The notes beneath the pieces were generated by a model. That model made no database searches and had not been told where the DNA came from. It was given only the letters and a program-made list of their open reading frames with translations. A stretch of DNA of 64,000 nt from Mycobacterium sp. 852014-50255_SCH5639931 (GTDB taxonomy: Bacteria; Actinomycetota; Actinomycetes; Mycobacteriales; Mycobacteriaceae): the NCBI RefSeq assembly GCF_001665605.1, contig NZ_LZSV01000002.1, positions 248,001 through 312,000 of the forward strand, in the 5' to 3' direction. Shown one piece after another: positions 16,512 to 26,032 of the stretch. Numbering within the stretch: the first letter of the stretch is position 1; the number at the start of each line of letters is the position of its first letter. The position numbers and the translations under genes were made by a program.

Positions 16512-18161
16512 CTAGATCGCCGGGCCCAGTAGATCGTCCGCGTCGCGGATGATGTAGCCGTAGCCCTGCTCGGCCAGGAAACGCTGCCGGTGCGCGGCGT
16601 ACTCGGCGTCCAGGCTGTCGCGCGCCACCACGGAGTAGAAGATGGCGCCACCACCGTCGGCCTTCGGCCGCAGCAGCCGCCCCAGCCGCTGCGCCTCCTC
16701 CTGGCGTGAGCCGAACGTTCCCGAAACCTGTACCGCCACAGAGGCTTCCGGCAAATCGATGGAGAAGTTGGCGACCTTGGACACCACCAGCGTCGACACC
16801 TCGCCGCGGCGGAAAGCGTCGAACAGTTCTTCGCGGTCCTTGGTTCGGGTCGACCCCTGGATCACCGGGGCGTTCAGCTCGGCGCCCAGCTCGTCGAGCT
16901 GGTCGAGGTAGGCGCCGATCACCAGGGTCTGCTCGCCGGGATGCTTGTCCAGGATCGACTTCACCACGGCGATTTTCGAATGCGCGGTTGAGCAAACCTT
17001 GTAGCGCTCTTCGGGTTCCGACGTGGCATAGATCATGCGCTCGTTGTCGGTCATGGTGACGCGCACCTCGACGCACTCGGCCGGGGCGATCCAGCCCTGG
17101 GCCTCGATGTCCTTCCACGGCGCGTCATAGCGCTTGGGGCCGATCAGCGAGAACACGTCGCCCTCGCGGCCGTCTTCCCGGACCAGTGTGGCGGTCAGCC
17201 CGAGGCGGCGCTTGGACTGCAGGTCGGCGGTCATCCGGAACACCGGCGCCGGCAGCAGGTGGACCTCGTCGTAGATGATCAGCCCCCAGTCGCGGCTGTC
17301 GAAGAGTTCCAGGTGCCGGTACTCGCCCTTGGTGCGACGCGTGACCATCTGATAGGTCGAGATGGTGACGGGCCGAATTTCCTTGCGCTCCCCGGAATAT
17401 TCGCCGATCTCGTCCTCGGTCAGCGAGGTGCGCGCCACCAGCTCGCGCTTCCATTGCCGCGCCGCGACGATGTTGGTGACCAGGATCAGGGTCGTCGCGC
17501 TGGCCTTTGCCATCGCGGCCGCGCCAACCAGCGTCTTGCCGGCCCCGCACGGAAGGACCACTACCCCGGACCCGCCGGACCAGAACGAATCGGTGGCCAT
17601 CTGCTGGTAGTCGCGCAGGTGCCAGCCCTCCTGCGCCAGGCTGATCGGGTGTGCTTCGCCGTCGACGTAGCCCGCGAGATCCTCTGCGGGCCAACCGATC
17701 TTGAGCAGCATCTGCTTGACGCGGCCACGCTCGCTGGGGTGGACGACGACGGTGTCGTCGTCGATCCGGGCGCCGAGCATGGGTGCGATCTTCTTGTTGC
17801 GCAGCACTTCCTCGAGCACCGCCCGGTCCAGGCTCACCAGCATCAGGCCGTGCGCCGGGTGTTTGATCAGCTGCAGGCGGCCGTAGCGGGCCATGGTGTC
17901 GACGATGTCGACCAGCAACGGCTGGGGCACCGCGTAGCGCGAGAAGCTGACCAGCGCGTCGACGACCTGTTCGGCGTCGTGGCCGGCGGCGCGGGCGTTC
18001 CACAGCGCCAACGGTGTCATGCGGTAGGTGTGCACGTGCTCGGGCGCCCGTTCCAGCTCGGCGAACGGCGCGATGGCGGCACGCGCCGCGCCGGCCAGCT
18101 CGTGGTCGACTTCGAGCAGCACCGTCTTATCGGACTGCACAATCAACGGGCCGTCAGTCAA
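16512..18161 (-). CDS. ercc3: XPB/Ercc3-type DNA helicase
   Basis: 549-residue superfamily 2 helicase of the XPB/Rad25 family, orthologue of Rv0861c. The N-terminal damage-recognition-like domain covers roughly residues 1-180. The Walker A motif is GAGKT near 206, DEVH (motif II) near 298, LTATL with the XPB-specific RED motif near 322-330, and the C-terminal QRLGRLLRP (motif VI) near 495. Mycobacterial XPB is a 3'-5' DNA-dependent ATPase with annealing activity; its cellular repair role is not settled. The start is a TTG (18161) with AAAGGAG upstream. The Helicase_C_3 gene lies 59 bases upstream on the same strand and is likely its partner. Confidence 0.95.
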   Translation of the reverse strand: MTDGPLIVQSDKTVLLEVDHELAGAARAAIAPFAELERAPEHVHTYRMTPLALWNARAAGHDAEQVVDALVSFSRYAVPQPLLVDIVDTMARYGRLQLIKHPAHGLMLVSLDRAVLEEVLRNKKIAPMLGARIDDDTVVVHPSERGRVKQMLLKIGWPAEDLAGYVDGEAHPISLAQEGWHLRDYQQMATDSFWSGGSGVVVLPCGAGKTLVGAAAMAKASATTLILVTNIVAARQWKRELVARTSLTEDEIGEYSGERKEIRPVTISTYQMVTRRTKGEYRHLELFDSRDWGLIIYDEVHLLPAPVFRMTADLQSKRRLGLTATLVREDGREGDVFSLIGPKRYDAPWKDIEAQGWIAPAECVEVRVTMTDNERMIYATSEPEERYKVCSTAHSKIAVVKSILDKHPGEQTLVIGAYLDQLDELGAELNAPVIQGSTRTKDREELFDAFRRGEVSTLVVSKVANFSIDLPEASVAVQVSGTFGSRQEEAQRLGRLLRPKADGGGAIFYSVVARDSLDAEYAAHRQRFLAEQGYGYIIRDADDLLGPAI

Positions 18162-18220
18162 TGGCGCCGCTCCTTTTCATCGCTTCGTCTTGATCGTCGC
18201 AGGCGCGAGTCATGTCATCA

Positions 18221-20479
18221 TTATCGGCCGTCGGCCGACACCACCGACGTGATGCGGTGGATGGCAAAGTCGCGCAGTCGCGCCGACGCCGAGTCGAAGG
18301 CCGTCAGCTGACCGCCCCGAACGGTGATTGGCGACACAACCCGCTGGGTGGCGACGCCCGCGGCATCCAAATAACCGATCACCAAGGTGTCTTGTTCCCT
18401 CGCCGCGCGCTGCAACAACGACATGGTGACCGCTGGGTCGGCGCGATTGTTGCCGAACGGCGCGGCGGTCACCTTCCGCAGCACCGACACCACCGCGTTC
18501 AGGCTCTCGCTGTTGGGCCGCGGCATCGGTCGGTAGGGCCGCCGCTGTTGCGGCGTGGCCACCCGGGCGCCCCGGGGACGGACGTCGACGATGGCGCCGG
18601 TGGAGTCCTCGGCCGCCGGCGCGAAGCCCGCCGCGCGCAGCGCGACCAGCACCTCGCTGATCGGCGCAGGAGACACCGCGACCGTCGGGGCCAGGGCACG
18701 CAGTTGCACCCGTTCGGTGGCGGGCGCGGACACGGCCTGGGCCAGCAGCGCCGGGTCCTCGCACCGCACGAACGAGGCTGCCATACCGATCCGCAGCTGG
18801 CCATGCCGGCGCGCGACATCATCGATGAGGTAAGTAAGGCCCTGTGGGACAGGTGTTTTGGAGTGCTTGGCGAACAGGGCATGCATCCAGTCGCGGGTCT
18901 TCCCGACGTCGAGCGCATGCCGGATCGTCTGTTCGCTGATGCGATACACCATCGCGGTACCGGCCGACTCGACGGTGGCCACCGCGGCAAGCTGCTCGGC
19001 GAGGTCGCGTTGCAGTGGGCCCGGCACCACCACGGTCAGGTCGGCCTGGACCAGGAAATAATCGATCGGTTTGGGCAGGGCCCGCGCCATGCCGTCGATA
19101 GCGGTCTGGGAGTCGGCGCCCTCGCCCAGCAGGGCGCGGCCGGGGGTGCTCAGCGCTCCCCGCCCCACCAGACCCAGCGAGTGGCTCTCGGCCAGCAGAT
19201 CACCCACCGGCCCGGGCTGCAGCCGCTTCGCCCAGCGGGGGCGCCGCCAGATGAGTGCCGCCGACGCTTCGACCGCGCTGACACCGGCGCCCGGCGGCAA
19301 CTGGGCCAGCGTGCTCAGCAACAGCCGGCGATCCAGCGGCGCCGCCGTCGAGTACAGCGCATCCGTAAGGGCGCCATAGGGTTTGGCGTCAGGTCCGCGG
19401 CTTCCGATCAGGGCCGGCCGGCTCGGCAGGTCCAGCCAGCTACTGGCCAGCAACTGCCAGCGCTCGGCGGTGGACAGCGCGGTGAACCGGTCGACGGCCA
19501 CCGTCGGTGCCCAGTACGGTCCGTCACCCGTTGCCGGTTCCGGATCGGGCATTCCGCTGGCGATCAAGCCGGCCGCGGCCGCCACCTCGAGAATCAGGCC
19601 CAGCCGGGACTCGTCGATGCCGGTCACCTTGCTGAGCCGTTTGACATCACGAATTCCCAGTCCGCCGCTGCGCAGCTCGGAAATCGGTGTGGCGGCGAGC
19701 GTTTCGATCAGCACGTCGAGTTCTCGCAGCAGGTCGATGGTGGCCCCGGCCGCCGCCGCGTCAACGTCGTCGGTGGTGGTGGTCGACGTCACCGGATCGG
19801 GCGCCGTCAGCTGCATGGGACCGGGCTGTTCGCCGCGCAGCACCTGCCCGACGTGGCGGGGCAAGATCACCGTCTCGGCGTCGATGCGTCGCAACAGCCC
19901 CATCGCCAGCAGCTGGGGCACCGGCCGGTCCGCGGGTGCGCCGGGCGCGGCGTCACGGGTGCGGCCCATCGGGGAACCCTCCAGAAGCTTTTCCAGCACG
20001 TCGAGCTGAGCCTGGCTCAGGCCGTCGATGAGGTCGGCGATCTCCTCGCCGCTGCGCGAGGCGTCCTCGAGGGTGACCTGGCCCGGGTGCCACGGCAGGG
20101 CCGTGCCGGCGTCGGGTGCCACGCGGAGCGCGGCGTCGCCCCACACCAGCGCGCGCTCCCGGAGATCGTCCAACGCCTCGACCACGTCGGCCTCGGGGGC
20201 ACGCTCACCGATCAGCGCCAGCAGTTTCGGCGTCGGCGCCGGCGCGGCATCGGCCTGCAGCACCAACAGCGCGTCGAGCACCGCCAGCCGCAGGTAATCG
20301 AGGTCGTCGGTGGCGGCCTTCACCGACTGACGGGCCTGAGCGCGCGCGGCGAGCGCGGCGATGCTGCCGGGCGGGGGCTGGGCGAGGTCCGGCCGCAGCT
20401 CTAGCAGTCGGATCAGCCGCTCGTCGGGCAAGTCGGCCAACCACGACCCCAGCGGAATATCCGGGGTGTTGTCGGTCAT
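18221..20479 (-). CDS. Helicase XPB/Ssl2 N-/C-terminal-domain protein (Helicase_C_3), Rv0862c-like
   Basis: 752-residue protein of the mycobacterial Rv0862c family. It has a helicase-conserved C-terminal-like domain (Helicase_C_3) but no Walker A or DEAD/H box, so it cannot be a helicase alone. The N-terminal part has helical LPDERLIRLLELRPDLAQPP repeats and winged-helix-like segments. The C-terminal part ends VVSPITVRGGQLTAFDSASARLRDF, similar to WYL-type ligand modules. It sits directly upstream of ercc3 on the same strand, which suggests a DNA-repair accessory subunit (inference). ATG 20479 has TACGCT 8 bases upstream, so the mRNA may be leaderless. Confidence 0.85.
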   Translation of the reverse strand: MTDNTPDIPLGSWLADLPDERLIRLLELRPDLAQPPPGSIAALAARAQARQSVKAATDDLDYLRLAVLDALLVLQADAAPAPTPKLLALIGERAPEADVVEALDDLRERALVWGDAALRVAPDAGTALPWHPGQVTLEDASRSGEEIADLIDGLSQAQLDVLEKLLEGSPMGRTRDAAPGAPADRPVPQLLAMGLLRRIDAETVILPRHVGQVLRGEQPGPMQLTAPDPVTSTTTTDDVDAAAAGATIDLLRELDVLIETLAATPISELRSGGLGIRDVKRLSKVTGIDESRLGLILEVAAAAGLIASGMPDPEPATGDGPYWAPTVAVDRFTALSTAERWQLLASSWLDLPSRPALIGSRGPDAKPYGALTDALYSTAAPLDRRLLLSTLAQLPPGAGVSAVEASAALIWRRPRWAKRLQPGPVGDLLAESHSLGLVGRGALSTPGRALLGEGADSQTAIDGMARALPKPIDYFLVQADLTVVVPGPLQRDLAEQLAAVATVESAGTAMVYRISEQTIRHALDVGKTRDWMHALFAKHSKTPVPQGLTYLIDDVARRHGQLRIGMAASFVRCEDPALLAQAVSAPATERVQLRALAPTVAVSPAPISEVLVALRAAGFAPAAEDSTGAIVDVRPRGARVATPQQRRPYRPMPRPNSESLNAVVSVLRKVTAAPFGNNRADPAVTMSLLQRAAREQDTLVIGYLDAAGVATQRVVSPITVRGGQLTAFDSASARLRDFAIHRITSVVSADGR

Positions 20480-20587
20480 TGCTGACCAGCGTAAAACAGT
20501 CGGCGGGTCGCAAGCAGGCAACGAAGGAGCGGTCGAACTGGCGGTCTTGCGGGACGCGCGCGAGAGCGACCTGTCAGAATGGATGGC

Positions 20588-20788
20588 GTGGCTGACACTG
20601 CTGAGGCTAAAGCGCGCAAAACCAGGTATGTCGACAACGGCTGGCCGACGACGGACCACGACGACCACGCGGTGAGCGAACTCGCGACCGACCGGACGGG
20701 TGCGTTGTCGCCCTTCGGCGAGCTGGCGTTTCCGCTGCCCTCCACTGACCTGCCCTACCTGCACCCGGTCACCGTCGTTAACCGGTAG
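20588..20788 (+). CDS. Small conserved mycobacterial protein, Rv0863-like
   Basis: 66-residue protein, rich in charged residues at the N-terminus ([22 protein letters not shown]), ending in [17 protein letters not shown]. No known domain and no membrane segment. GTG 20588 is preferred because a weak -10 (CAGAAT) lies 7 bases upstream; ATG 20579 would add three residues. It lies between the divergent Helicase_C_3 gene and moaC, 8 bases before moaC, so is likely co-transcribed with the moaC-mog-moaE2 operon. Function unknown. Confidence 0.65.
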   Translation: MADTAEAKARKTRYVDNGWPTTDHDDHAVSELATDRTGALSPFGELAFPLPSTDLPYLHPVTVVNR

Positions 20789-20796
20789 GCGCCAGG

Positions 20797-21324
20797 ATGG
20801 CTAGCGCCTCTGAGGCCGCCAAGCCCGCGGCGACCTGGGCGTCGGGAGAATCCCCCTCGGGCGCGCTGTCACATCTGGACGATCGTGGGGCGGCGCACAT
20901 GGTCGATGTCAGCGGCAAGGGAGCCACCAAGCGAACCGCCGTCGCCGCGGGTTCCTTGCATACGTCGCCGCACGTGGTGGAGCTGATCTCGGCCGGGGGC
21001 CTGCCCAAGGGCGACGCGTTGGCGACGGCCCGGGTGGCGGGCATTCTGGCGGCCAAGCGCACCAGTGACCTGATCCCGCTCTGCCACCAGTTGGCGCTCA
21101 CCGGGGTCGACGTCGATTTCACCGTAGGGGAGTCGGACATCGAGATCACGGCAACGGTACGCAGCACCGACCGCACGGGTGTGGAGATGGAGGCGCTGAC
21201 CGCCGTCAGTGTGGCCGGTCTGACGCTCTACGACATGATCAAAGCAGTTGACCCCGCCGCGCGCATCGATGACATTCGGGTGCTGCGCAAGGAAGGCGGC
21301 AAAACCGGAACGTGGGTGCGGTGA
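20797..21324 (+). CDS. moaC: Cyclic pyranopterin monophosphate synthase
   Basis: 175-residue MoaC, which with MoaA converts GTP-derived 3',8-cH2GTP to cyclic pyranopterin monophosphate, the first stable intermediate of molybdenum cofactor synthesis. Motifs seen are MVDVSGK near residue 37, [36 protein letters not shown] and [11 protein letters not shown]. The first ~25 residues are a low-complexity extension typical of mycobacterial copies. Its stop overlaps the mog start by one base (TGATG), so the two are translationally coupled. A second set (moaA2, moaD2) is on the opposite strand 2.5 kb away. Confidence 0.96.
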   Translation: MASASEAAKPAATWASGESPSGALSHLDDRGAAHMVDVSGKGATKRTAVAAGSLHTSPHVVELISAGGLPKGDALATARVAGILAAKRTSDLIPLCHQLALTGVDVDFTVGESDIEITATVRSTDRTGVEMEALTAVSVAGLTLYDMIKAVDPAARIDDIRVLRKEGGKTGTWVR

Positions 21325-21806
21325 TGAGCGCCCGATCCGCCCGCATCATCATTGCCTCGACCCGCGCGTCGGCCGGGGTGTACGACGATCGGTGCGGGCC
21401 GATCATCGCCGAATGGCTTGGACAGCGTGGATTTTCGTGCGCCGAGCCGGAGGTGGTCGCCGATGGTGAGCCGGTCGGCGCGGCCCTGCGCAAGGCAGTC
21501 GACGACGGCGTCGACGTCATCATCACTTCCGGGGGCACCGGCATTTCGCCCAGCGACAGCACGCCCGATCAGACGGTGGCGGTGCTGGACTACATGATCC
21601 CGGGGCTGGCCGACGCCATCCGCCGGTCCGGCCTGCCGAAGGTGCCGACGTCGGTGCTGTCACGCGGTGTGTGTGGCGTGGCGGGAGGGACCCTCATCGT
21701 CAACCTGCCGGGTTCGCCCGGCGGCGTGCGCGACGGCCTGGGCGTGCTCGCCGATGTGATCGACCATGCGCTCGATCAGCTCGCCGGTGGAGACCACCAG
21801 CGATGA
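21324..21806 (+). CDS. mog: Molybdopterin adenylyltransferase, MogA type
   Basis: 160-residue MogA/MoaB-family protein that adenylylates molybdopterin before metal insertion. It starts [22 protein letters not shown]. The MPT-binding [17 protein letters not shown] lies near residue 70, and [19 protein letters not shown] follows. ATG 21324 overlaps the moaC stop (TGATG), and the mog stop overlaps the moaE2 start (ATGA), giving a tightly coupled three-gene operon. Confidence 0.95.
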   Translation: MSARSARIIIASTRASAGVYDDRCGPIIAEWLGQRGFSCAEPEVVADGEPVGAALRKAVDDGVDVIITSGGTGISPSDSTPDQTVAVLDYMIPGLADAIRRSGLPKVPTSVLSRGVCGVAGGTLIVNLPGSPGGVRDGLGVLADVIDHALDQLAGGDHQR

Positions 21807-22228
21807 CGCTCGTCGTCCGCGCGGCCATGACCGATCATCCGATCGTGCTGGCCGAGCACGAAGAGCTCGTGGGCCATCAGTCGGCCGGCGCCATCGTCGG
21901 CTTCGTCGGCATGATTCGCGACCATGACGGCGGCCGGCGGGTGGTGCGGCTGGAGTACTCCGCGCATCCGTCGGCCGAACAGGTGATGGCGGAGGTCGTG
22001 GCCGATGTCGCGGAGCAGTCGAGCGGGGTGCGCGCCGTGGCGGCCAGCCACCGGACCGGGGTGCTGCGCATCGGGGAGGCGGCGCTGGTGGCCGCGGTCG
22101 CTGCCGACCATCGACAGGAGGCCTTCGCCACCTGCGCGCTTCTGGTCGACACCATCAAGGCGCGGCTACCGGTGTGGAAGCACCAGTTCTTCGACGACGG
22201 AACCGAAGAGTGGGTGGGCTCGGCGTAA
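21803..22228 (+). CDS. moaE2: Molybdopterin synthase catalytic subunit
   Basis: 141-residue MoaE. It receives sulfur from the MoaD C-terminal thiocarboxylate and converts precursor Z to molybdopterin. Motifs: [17 protein letters not shown] near residue 30, [24 protein letters not shown], and the active-site Lys in [16 protein letters not shown] near the end. Its partner MoaD2 is encoded on the other strand at 23582. It ends 18 bases before a large hairpin shared with rpfA. Confidence 0.95.
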   Translation: MTLVVRAAMTDHPIVLAEHEELVGHQSAGAIVGFVGMIRDHDGGRRVVRLEYSAHPSAEQVMAEVVADVAEQSSGVRAVAASHRTGVLRIGEAALVAAVAADHRQEAFATCALLVDTIKARLPVWKHQFFDDGTEEWVGSA

Positions 22229-22245
22229 CGCCGCAGCGGTTGGAA

Positions 22246-22289
22246 TGCCGGCACGCCCCGAAGCGAAAACGTTCGAGGCGTGCCGGGCA
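22246..22289. terminator. Bidirectional hairpin between moaE2 and rpfA
   Basis: CCGGCACGCC (22248-22257) pairs perfectly with GGCGTGCCGG (22277-22286); inside, CGAA (22259-22262) pairs with TTCG (22272-22275) around an AAAACG loop. It lies between convergent stops and has no long T tract; it is probably a two-way transcription terminator. Confidence 0.7.
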
Positions 22290-22305
22290 GTCTGACGGGC
22301 GGAAC

Positions 22306-23364
<1,059 letters not shown>

Positions 23365-23562
23365 ATAGGGAGGGGAGGTCCGCCAATTCGGTTGTCTTGG
23401 CGAGCCTTCGGAGAAACGTAGCGGTTTCTGTTGGTCCCGTCACGTTGGGCGACACCCGGCGTTTCCCCCTCGGCCATGTGCGAAAACCCGAGGAACACGC
23501 GGCATCCACGCAGGTCACCACGCCCGATATCGGAGCGTGATTGCGCCGTTATCATTCCGTTA

Positions 23563-23578
23563 CGTGATGCATTTCACA
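23563..23578. promoter_or_regulatory. CRP-like binding site upstream of rpfA
   Basis: Minus strand TGTGA-AATGCA-TCACG, one mismatch from the cAMP-receptor-protein consensus TGTGA-N6-TCACA. It is about 430 bases from the rpfA start and 3 bases past the moaD2 stop. From established knowledge, rpfA of M. tuberculosis is a target of the CRP homologue Rv3676. Confidence 0.7.
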
Positions 23579-23581
23579 GTT

Positions 23582-23860
23582 TTAGCCGCCGGCGAAGGGC
23601 GGTAGAACGTCGATCGTGTTGCCGGCGCGTAACGCCGCGGTCTCGTCGCGGACCGCGACCCCGTCGCACAAGTAGGAGCATCTGCTCAACACGTCGGCGA
23701 GTCGAGAGCCCCGGACGGTGAGGCGCCCGACCAGGTCGGCCACCGTCGTTCCCGGGCGCACCACCAGCGTCTCCGACTCGGCCCCAGCGGCCGCCCGCGC
23801 GGCCGCGAAATAGCGCACGGTCACCTGAATCCCGTCTTGCTGGACGGCGGCCTGACCCAT
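23582..23860 (-). CDS. moaD2: Molybdopterin synthase sulfur-carrier subunit
   Basis: 92-residue ubiquitin-fold protein. It has the IQVTVRYFAAARAAAG first strand, a SRLADVLSRCSYLCDG segment, and ends DVLPPFAGG with the C-terminal Gly-Gly that is adenylylated and thiocarboxylated. ATG 23860 gives the family length and leaves a 4-base gap after moaA2; an upstream in-frame start at 23881 would overlap moaA2. It forms the molybdopterin synthase with moaE2. Confidence 0.93.
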   Translation of the reverse strand: MGQAAVQQDGIQVTVRYFAAARAAAGAESETLVVRPGTTVADLVGRLTVRGSRLADVLSRCSYLCDGVAVRDETAALRAGNTIDVLPPFAGG

Positions 23861-23864
23861 CGGG

Positions 23865-24944
23865 CTAGCCACCGATCGCACTCATCGGACGGTCGGGCTG
23901 GATGAAGTTCGGGTCGTTGATGCCGTGACCGGCCGGCTTGCCCCACATCGCGACGCGCCACGCGGTCTCGATCGCGTCGTCGGACGCACCGCTGCGCAGC
24001 AGGGTTCGCAGATCGGTTTCCACGGCCGAGAACAGGCAACTGCGGACCTGGCCATCAGCCGTGAGGCGGGTGCGGTCACACGCCGAGCAGAACGCGTGGG
24101 AAACCGACGCGATCACACCAAACTTGCCGCTCGGCGTGCCTGGGCCGGTGTCGACCAGCCACAGCTCGGCGGGCGCCGATCCGCGCGGCGCCGGGTCCGG
24201 ACGGAGCCGAAAGTGCGGGCGCAGCGCGTCGAGCACATCGTCGGCGCTCAGCGCCGCGCCCCGGCGCCACTGGTGGCCGGCATCCAGCGGCATCTGCTCG
24301 ATGACCCGCAATTGGTAGCCGTAATCGAGGCAGAACCGCAGCAGCGCGACGACGTCCTCGCGACCGGTGACGGGGTCGAGCACGGCGTTCACCTTGACCG
24401 GCGTCAAGCCCGCGTCGTGGGCGGCGGTCAGGCCGGCGAGCACATCGTCGAGCCGGTCCCGTCGGGTGATCGCCGCGAAATGGTCGGGATCCACGGTGTC
24501 CATCGAGACGTTGACGCGATTCAGGCCTGCCCGGGCGAGCGCGGCGGCCCGCCGCGCCAGTCCGACGCCGTTGGTGGTCAGGGAAATCTCGGGGCGCGGT
24601 CGCAGGCCGGCCGCCGCCGCGACCACCTCTTCGAGGTGCCGCACCAACAGTGGCTCGCCGCCGGTGAACCGCACGCTGGTCACACCCAAGCGGGTGACGG
24701 CGATGCGCATCAGCCGCGCCAGCTCATCGGAGCGGAGTAGGTGCTCACCGGGCAACCAGTCCAGGCCCTCCGCCGGCATGCAGTACGTGCAACGCAGGTT
24801 GCAGCGGTCGGTCAGCGAGACGCGCAGGTCGGTGGCGACGCGCCCGTAGGTGTCCACCAATGGGCCCGCGGTCGGCGCGCCCCGCGCGGCGTCACCGTCG
24901 GTGCGGCCCGGCACCGTCGGCAGACCCAAAGCGGTCGCCGTCAT
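23865..24944 (-). CDS. moaA2: GTP 3',8-cyclase (radical SAM)
   Basis: 359-residue MoaA. The radical-SAM Cys motif is CNLRCTYCMP near residue 54 (CX3CX2C); the second 4Fe-4S site is the C-terminal CSACDRTRLTADGQVRSC. The protein ends in Gly-Gly (MSAIGG), which is required for activity in characterised MoaA. It begins the pathway with MoaC, encoded on the opposite strand nearby. ATG 24944 overlaps the end of the YccF gene (24941) by 4 bases, and moaD2 follows after 4 bases, so the YccF gene, moaA2 and moaD2 form one coupled unit. Confidence 0.95.
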   Translation of the reverse strand: MTATALGLPTVPGRTDGDAARGAPTAGPLVDTYGRVATDLRVSLTDRCNLRCTYCMPAEGLDWLPGEHLLRSDELARLMRIAVTRLGVTSVRFTGGEPLLVRHLEEVVAAAAGLRPRPEISLTTNGVGLARRAAALARAGLNRVNVSMDTVDPDHFAAITRRDRLDDVLAGLTAAHDAGLTPVKVNAVLDPVTGREDVVALLRFCLDYGYQLRVIEQMPLDAGHQWRRGAALSADDVLDALRPHFRLRPDPAPRGSAPAELWLVDTGPGTPSGKFGVIASVSHAFCSACDRTRLTADGQVRSCLFSAVETDLRTLLRSGASDDAIETAWRVAMWGKPAGHGINDPNFIQPDRPMSAIGG

Positions 24945-25345
24945 GCGACCACCCCCGGGTAGAGCGACGGCGAACTGACCGGGACGATCTGCTTGCCCAG
25001 GGGCATCAATGAAACCGGGATCAGTTTGAGGTTGGCCAACGCGAGCGGGATGCCGACGATGGTGACCGCCATCGCCAGCGCGCTGACCAGGTGACCGATC
25101 GCCAGCCATAGGCCGAACAACAGCACCCAGATGACGTTGCCGATGAGGGCCCCCGTTCCGGCAGTCGGTTTGTCGACGATCGTGCGGCCGAACGGCCACA
25201 ACGCGTACGAGGCGATGCGCAGCGACGCGAAGCCGAAGGGGATGGTGATGATCAGCAGGAAGCTGACGAGAGCCGCAACCACGTATCCGGCGGCCATCCA
25301 CAGGCCGCCGAACACGAGCCAGATGATGTTCAGGATCAGGCGCAT
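24941..25345 (-). CDS. YccF-domain inner-membrane protein, Rv0870c-like
   Basis: 134-residue membrane protein with two YccF repeats. It begins MRLILNIIWLVFGGLWMAAGYVV; further hydrophobic segments are VVAALVSFLLIITIPFG, and in the second repeat NVIWVLLFGLWLAIGHL and ALAMAVTIVGIPLALANL, giving about four to five membrane helices. The ATG at 25345 follows GGTGGAGGAG. It is head of the moaA2-moaD2 unit with a 4-base overlap. Its function is unknown; the link with molybdopterin synthesis may be only transcriptional. Confidence 0.85.
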   Translation of the reverse strand: MRLILNIIWLVFGGLWMAAGYVVAALVSFLLIITIPFGFASLRIASYALWPFGRTIVDKPTAGTGALIGNVIWVLLFGLWLAIGHLVSALAMAVTIVGIPLALANLKLIPVSLMPLGKQIVPVSSPSLYPGVVA

Positions 25346-25508
25346 ATCTCCTCCACCGGTAATGCCCAGCGTACCGAGTAGGCAATAACGGGGGTGCTCG
25401 CGAGGCAAGCACCCGAGTAGGATCTACAGACCAAACGGCGTCCTGCGCAGGCGGGACGCTTATTGTGTTGGCCATTCTATTGATCCGTTAGACAAGCAGG
25501 TGAGACCA

Positions 25509-25922
25509 GTGCCGACCGGCAAGGTTAAGTGGTACGACGCCGACAAGGGGTTTGGGTTCCTGTCGCAAGAGGACGGCGAAGACGTGTACGTCCGCTCGTC
25601 GGCGTTGCCCGCTGGGGTCGAGGGGCTCAAAGCGGGCCAGCGCGTGGAGTTCGGCATCGCCTCCGGGCGACGCGGGCCTCAGGCGCTGAGCCTCAAGCTG
25701 ATTGAGCCGCCGCCCAGCCTCACCAAGGCCCAGGGCCGCCGCGATGCGCCCGCCGAGCACAAACACAGCCCGGATGAGCTGCACGGCATGGTCGAGGACA
25801 TGATCACGCTGCTGGAGGGCGCCGTGCAGCCCGAGTTGCGCAAGGGCCGCTACCCGGACCGCAAGACGGCCCGACGGGTTTCCGAGGTGGTGCGGGCGGT
25901 CGCCCGGGAGCTCGACGCCTAG
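25509..25922 (+). CDS. cspB: Cold-shock domain protein with C-terminal extension
   Basis: 137 residues: an N-terminal cold-shock OB-fold ([28 protein letters not shown] holds RNP1 and RNP2, about residues 2-35) that binds single-stranded RNA/DNA, plus a roughly 65-residue mycobacterial extension with a conserved [18 protein letters not shown] helix. Orthologue of Rv0871. The GTG at 25509 begins VPTGKVKW; a GTG three codons earlier (25500) is possible. It is a stand-alone gene, divergent from the YccF gene. Confidence 0.93.
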   Translation: MPTGKVKWYDADKGFGFLSQEDGEDVYVRSSALPAGVEGLKAGQRVEFGIASGRRGPQALSLKLIEPPPSLTKAQGRRDAPAEHKHSPDELHGMVEDMITLLEGAVQPELRKGRYPDRKTARRVSEVVRAVARELDA

Positions 25923-26032
25923 CTGGTCACCGCCGCGCGCCAAGAGTGCCGCCCGCTTGCGCAGAAGGGGTGATGAAGTGCCGGTCACGGGGTACTCCCA
26001 CCTCGCCACGGTCGTCGAGCAAGGAGGCTGCG

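Noticed and set aside
18212..20404. 730-codon plus-strand frame opposite the Helicase_C_3 gene
   Set aside because: Arg/Gly/His-rich shadow; the minus-strand protein matches the Rv0862c family.
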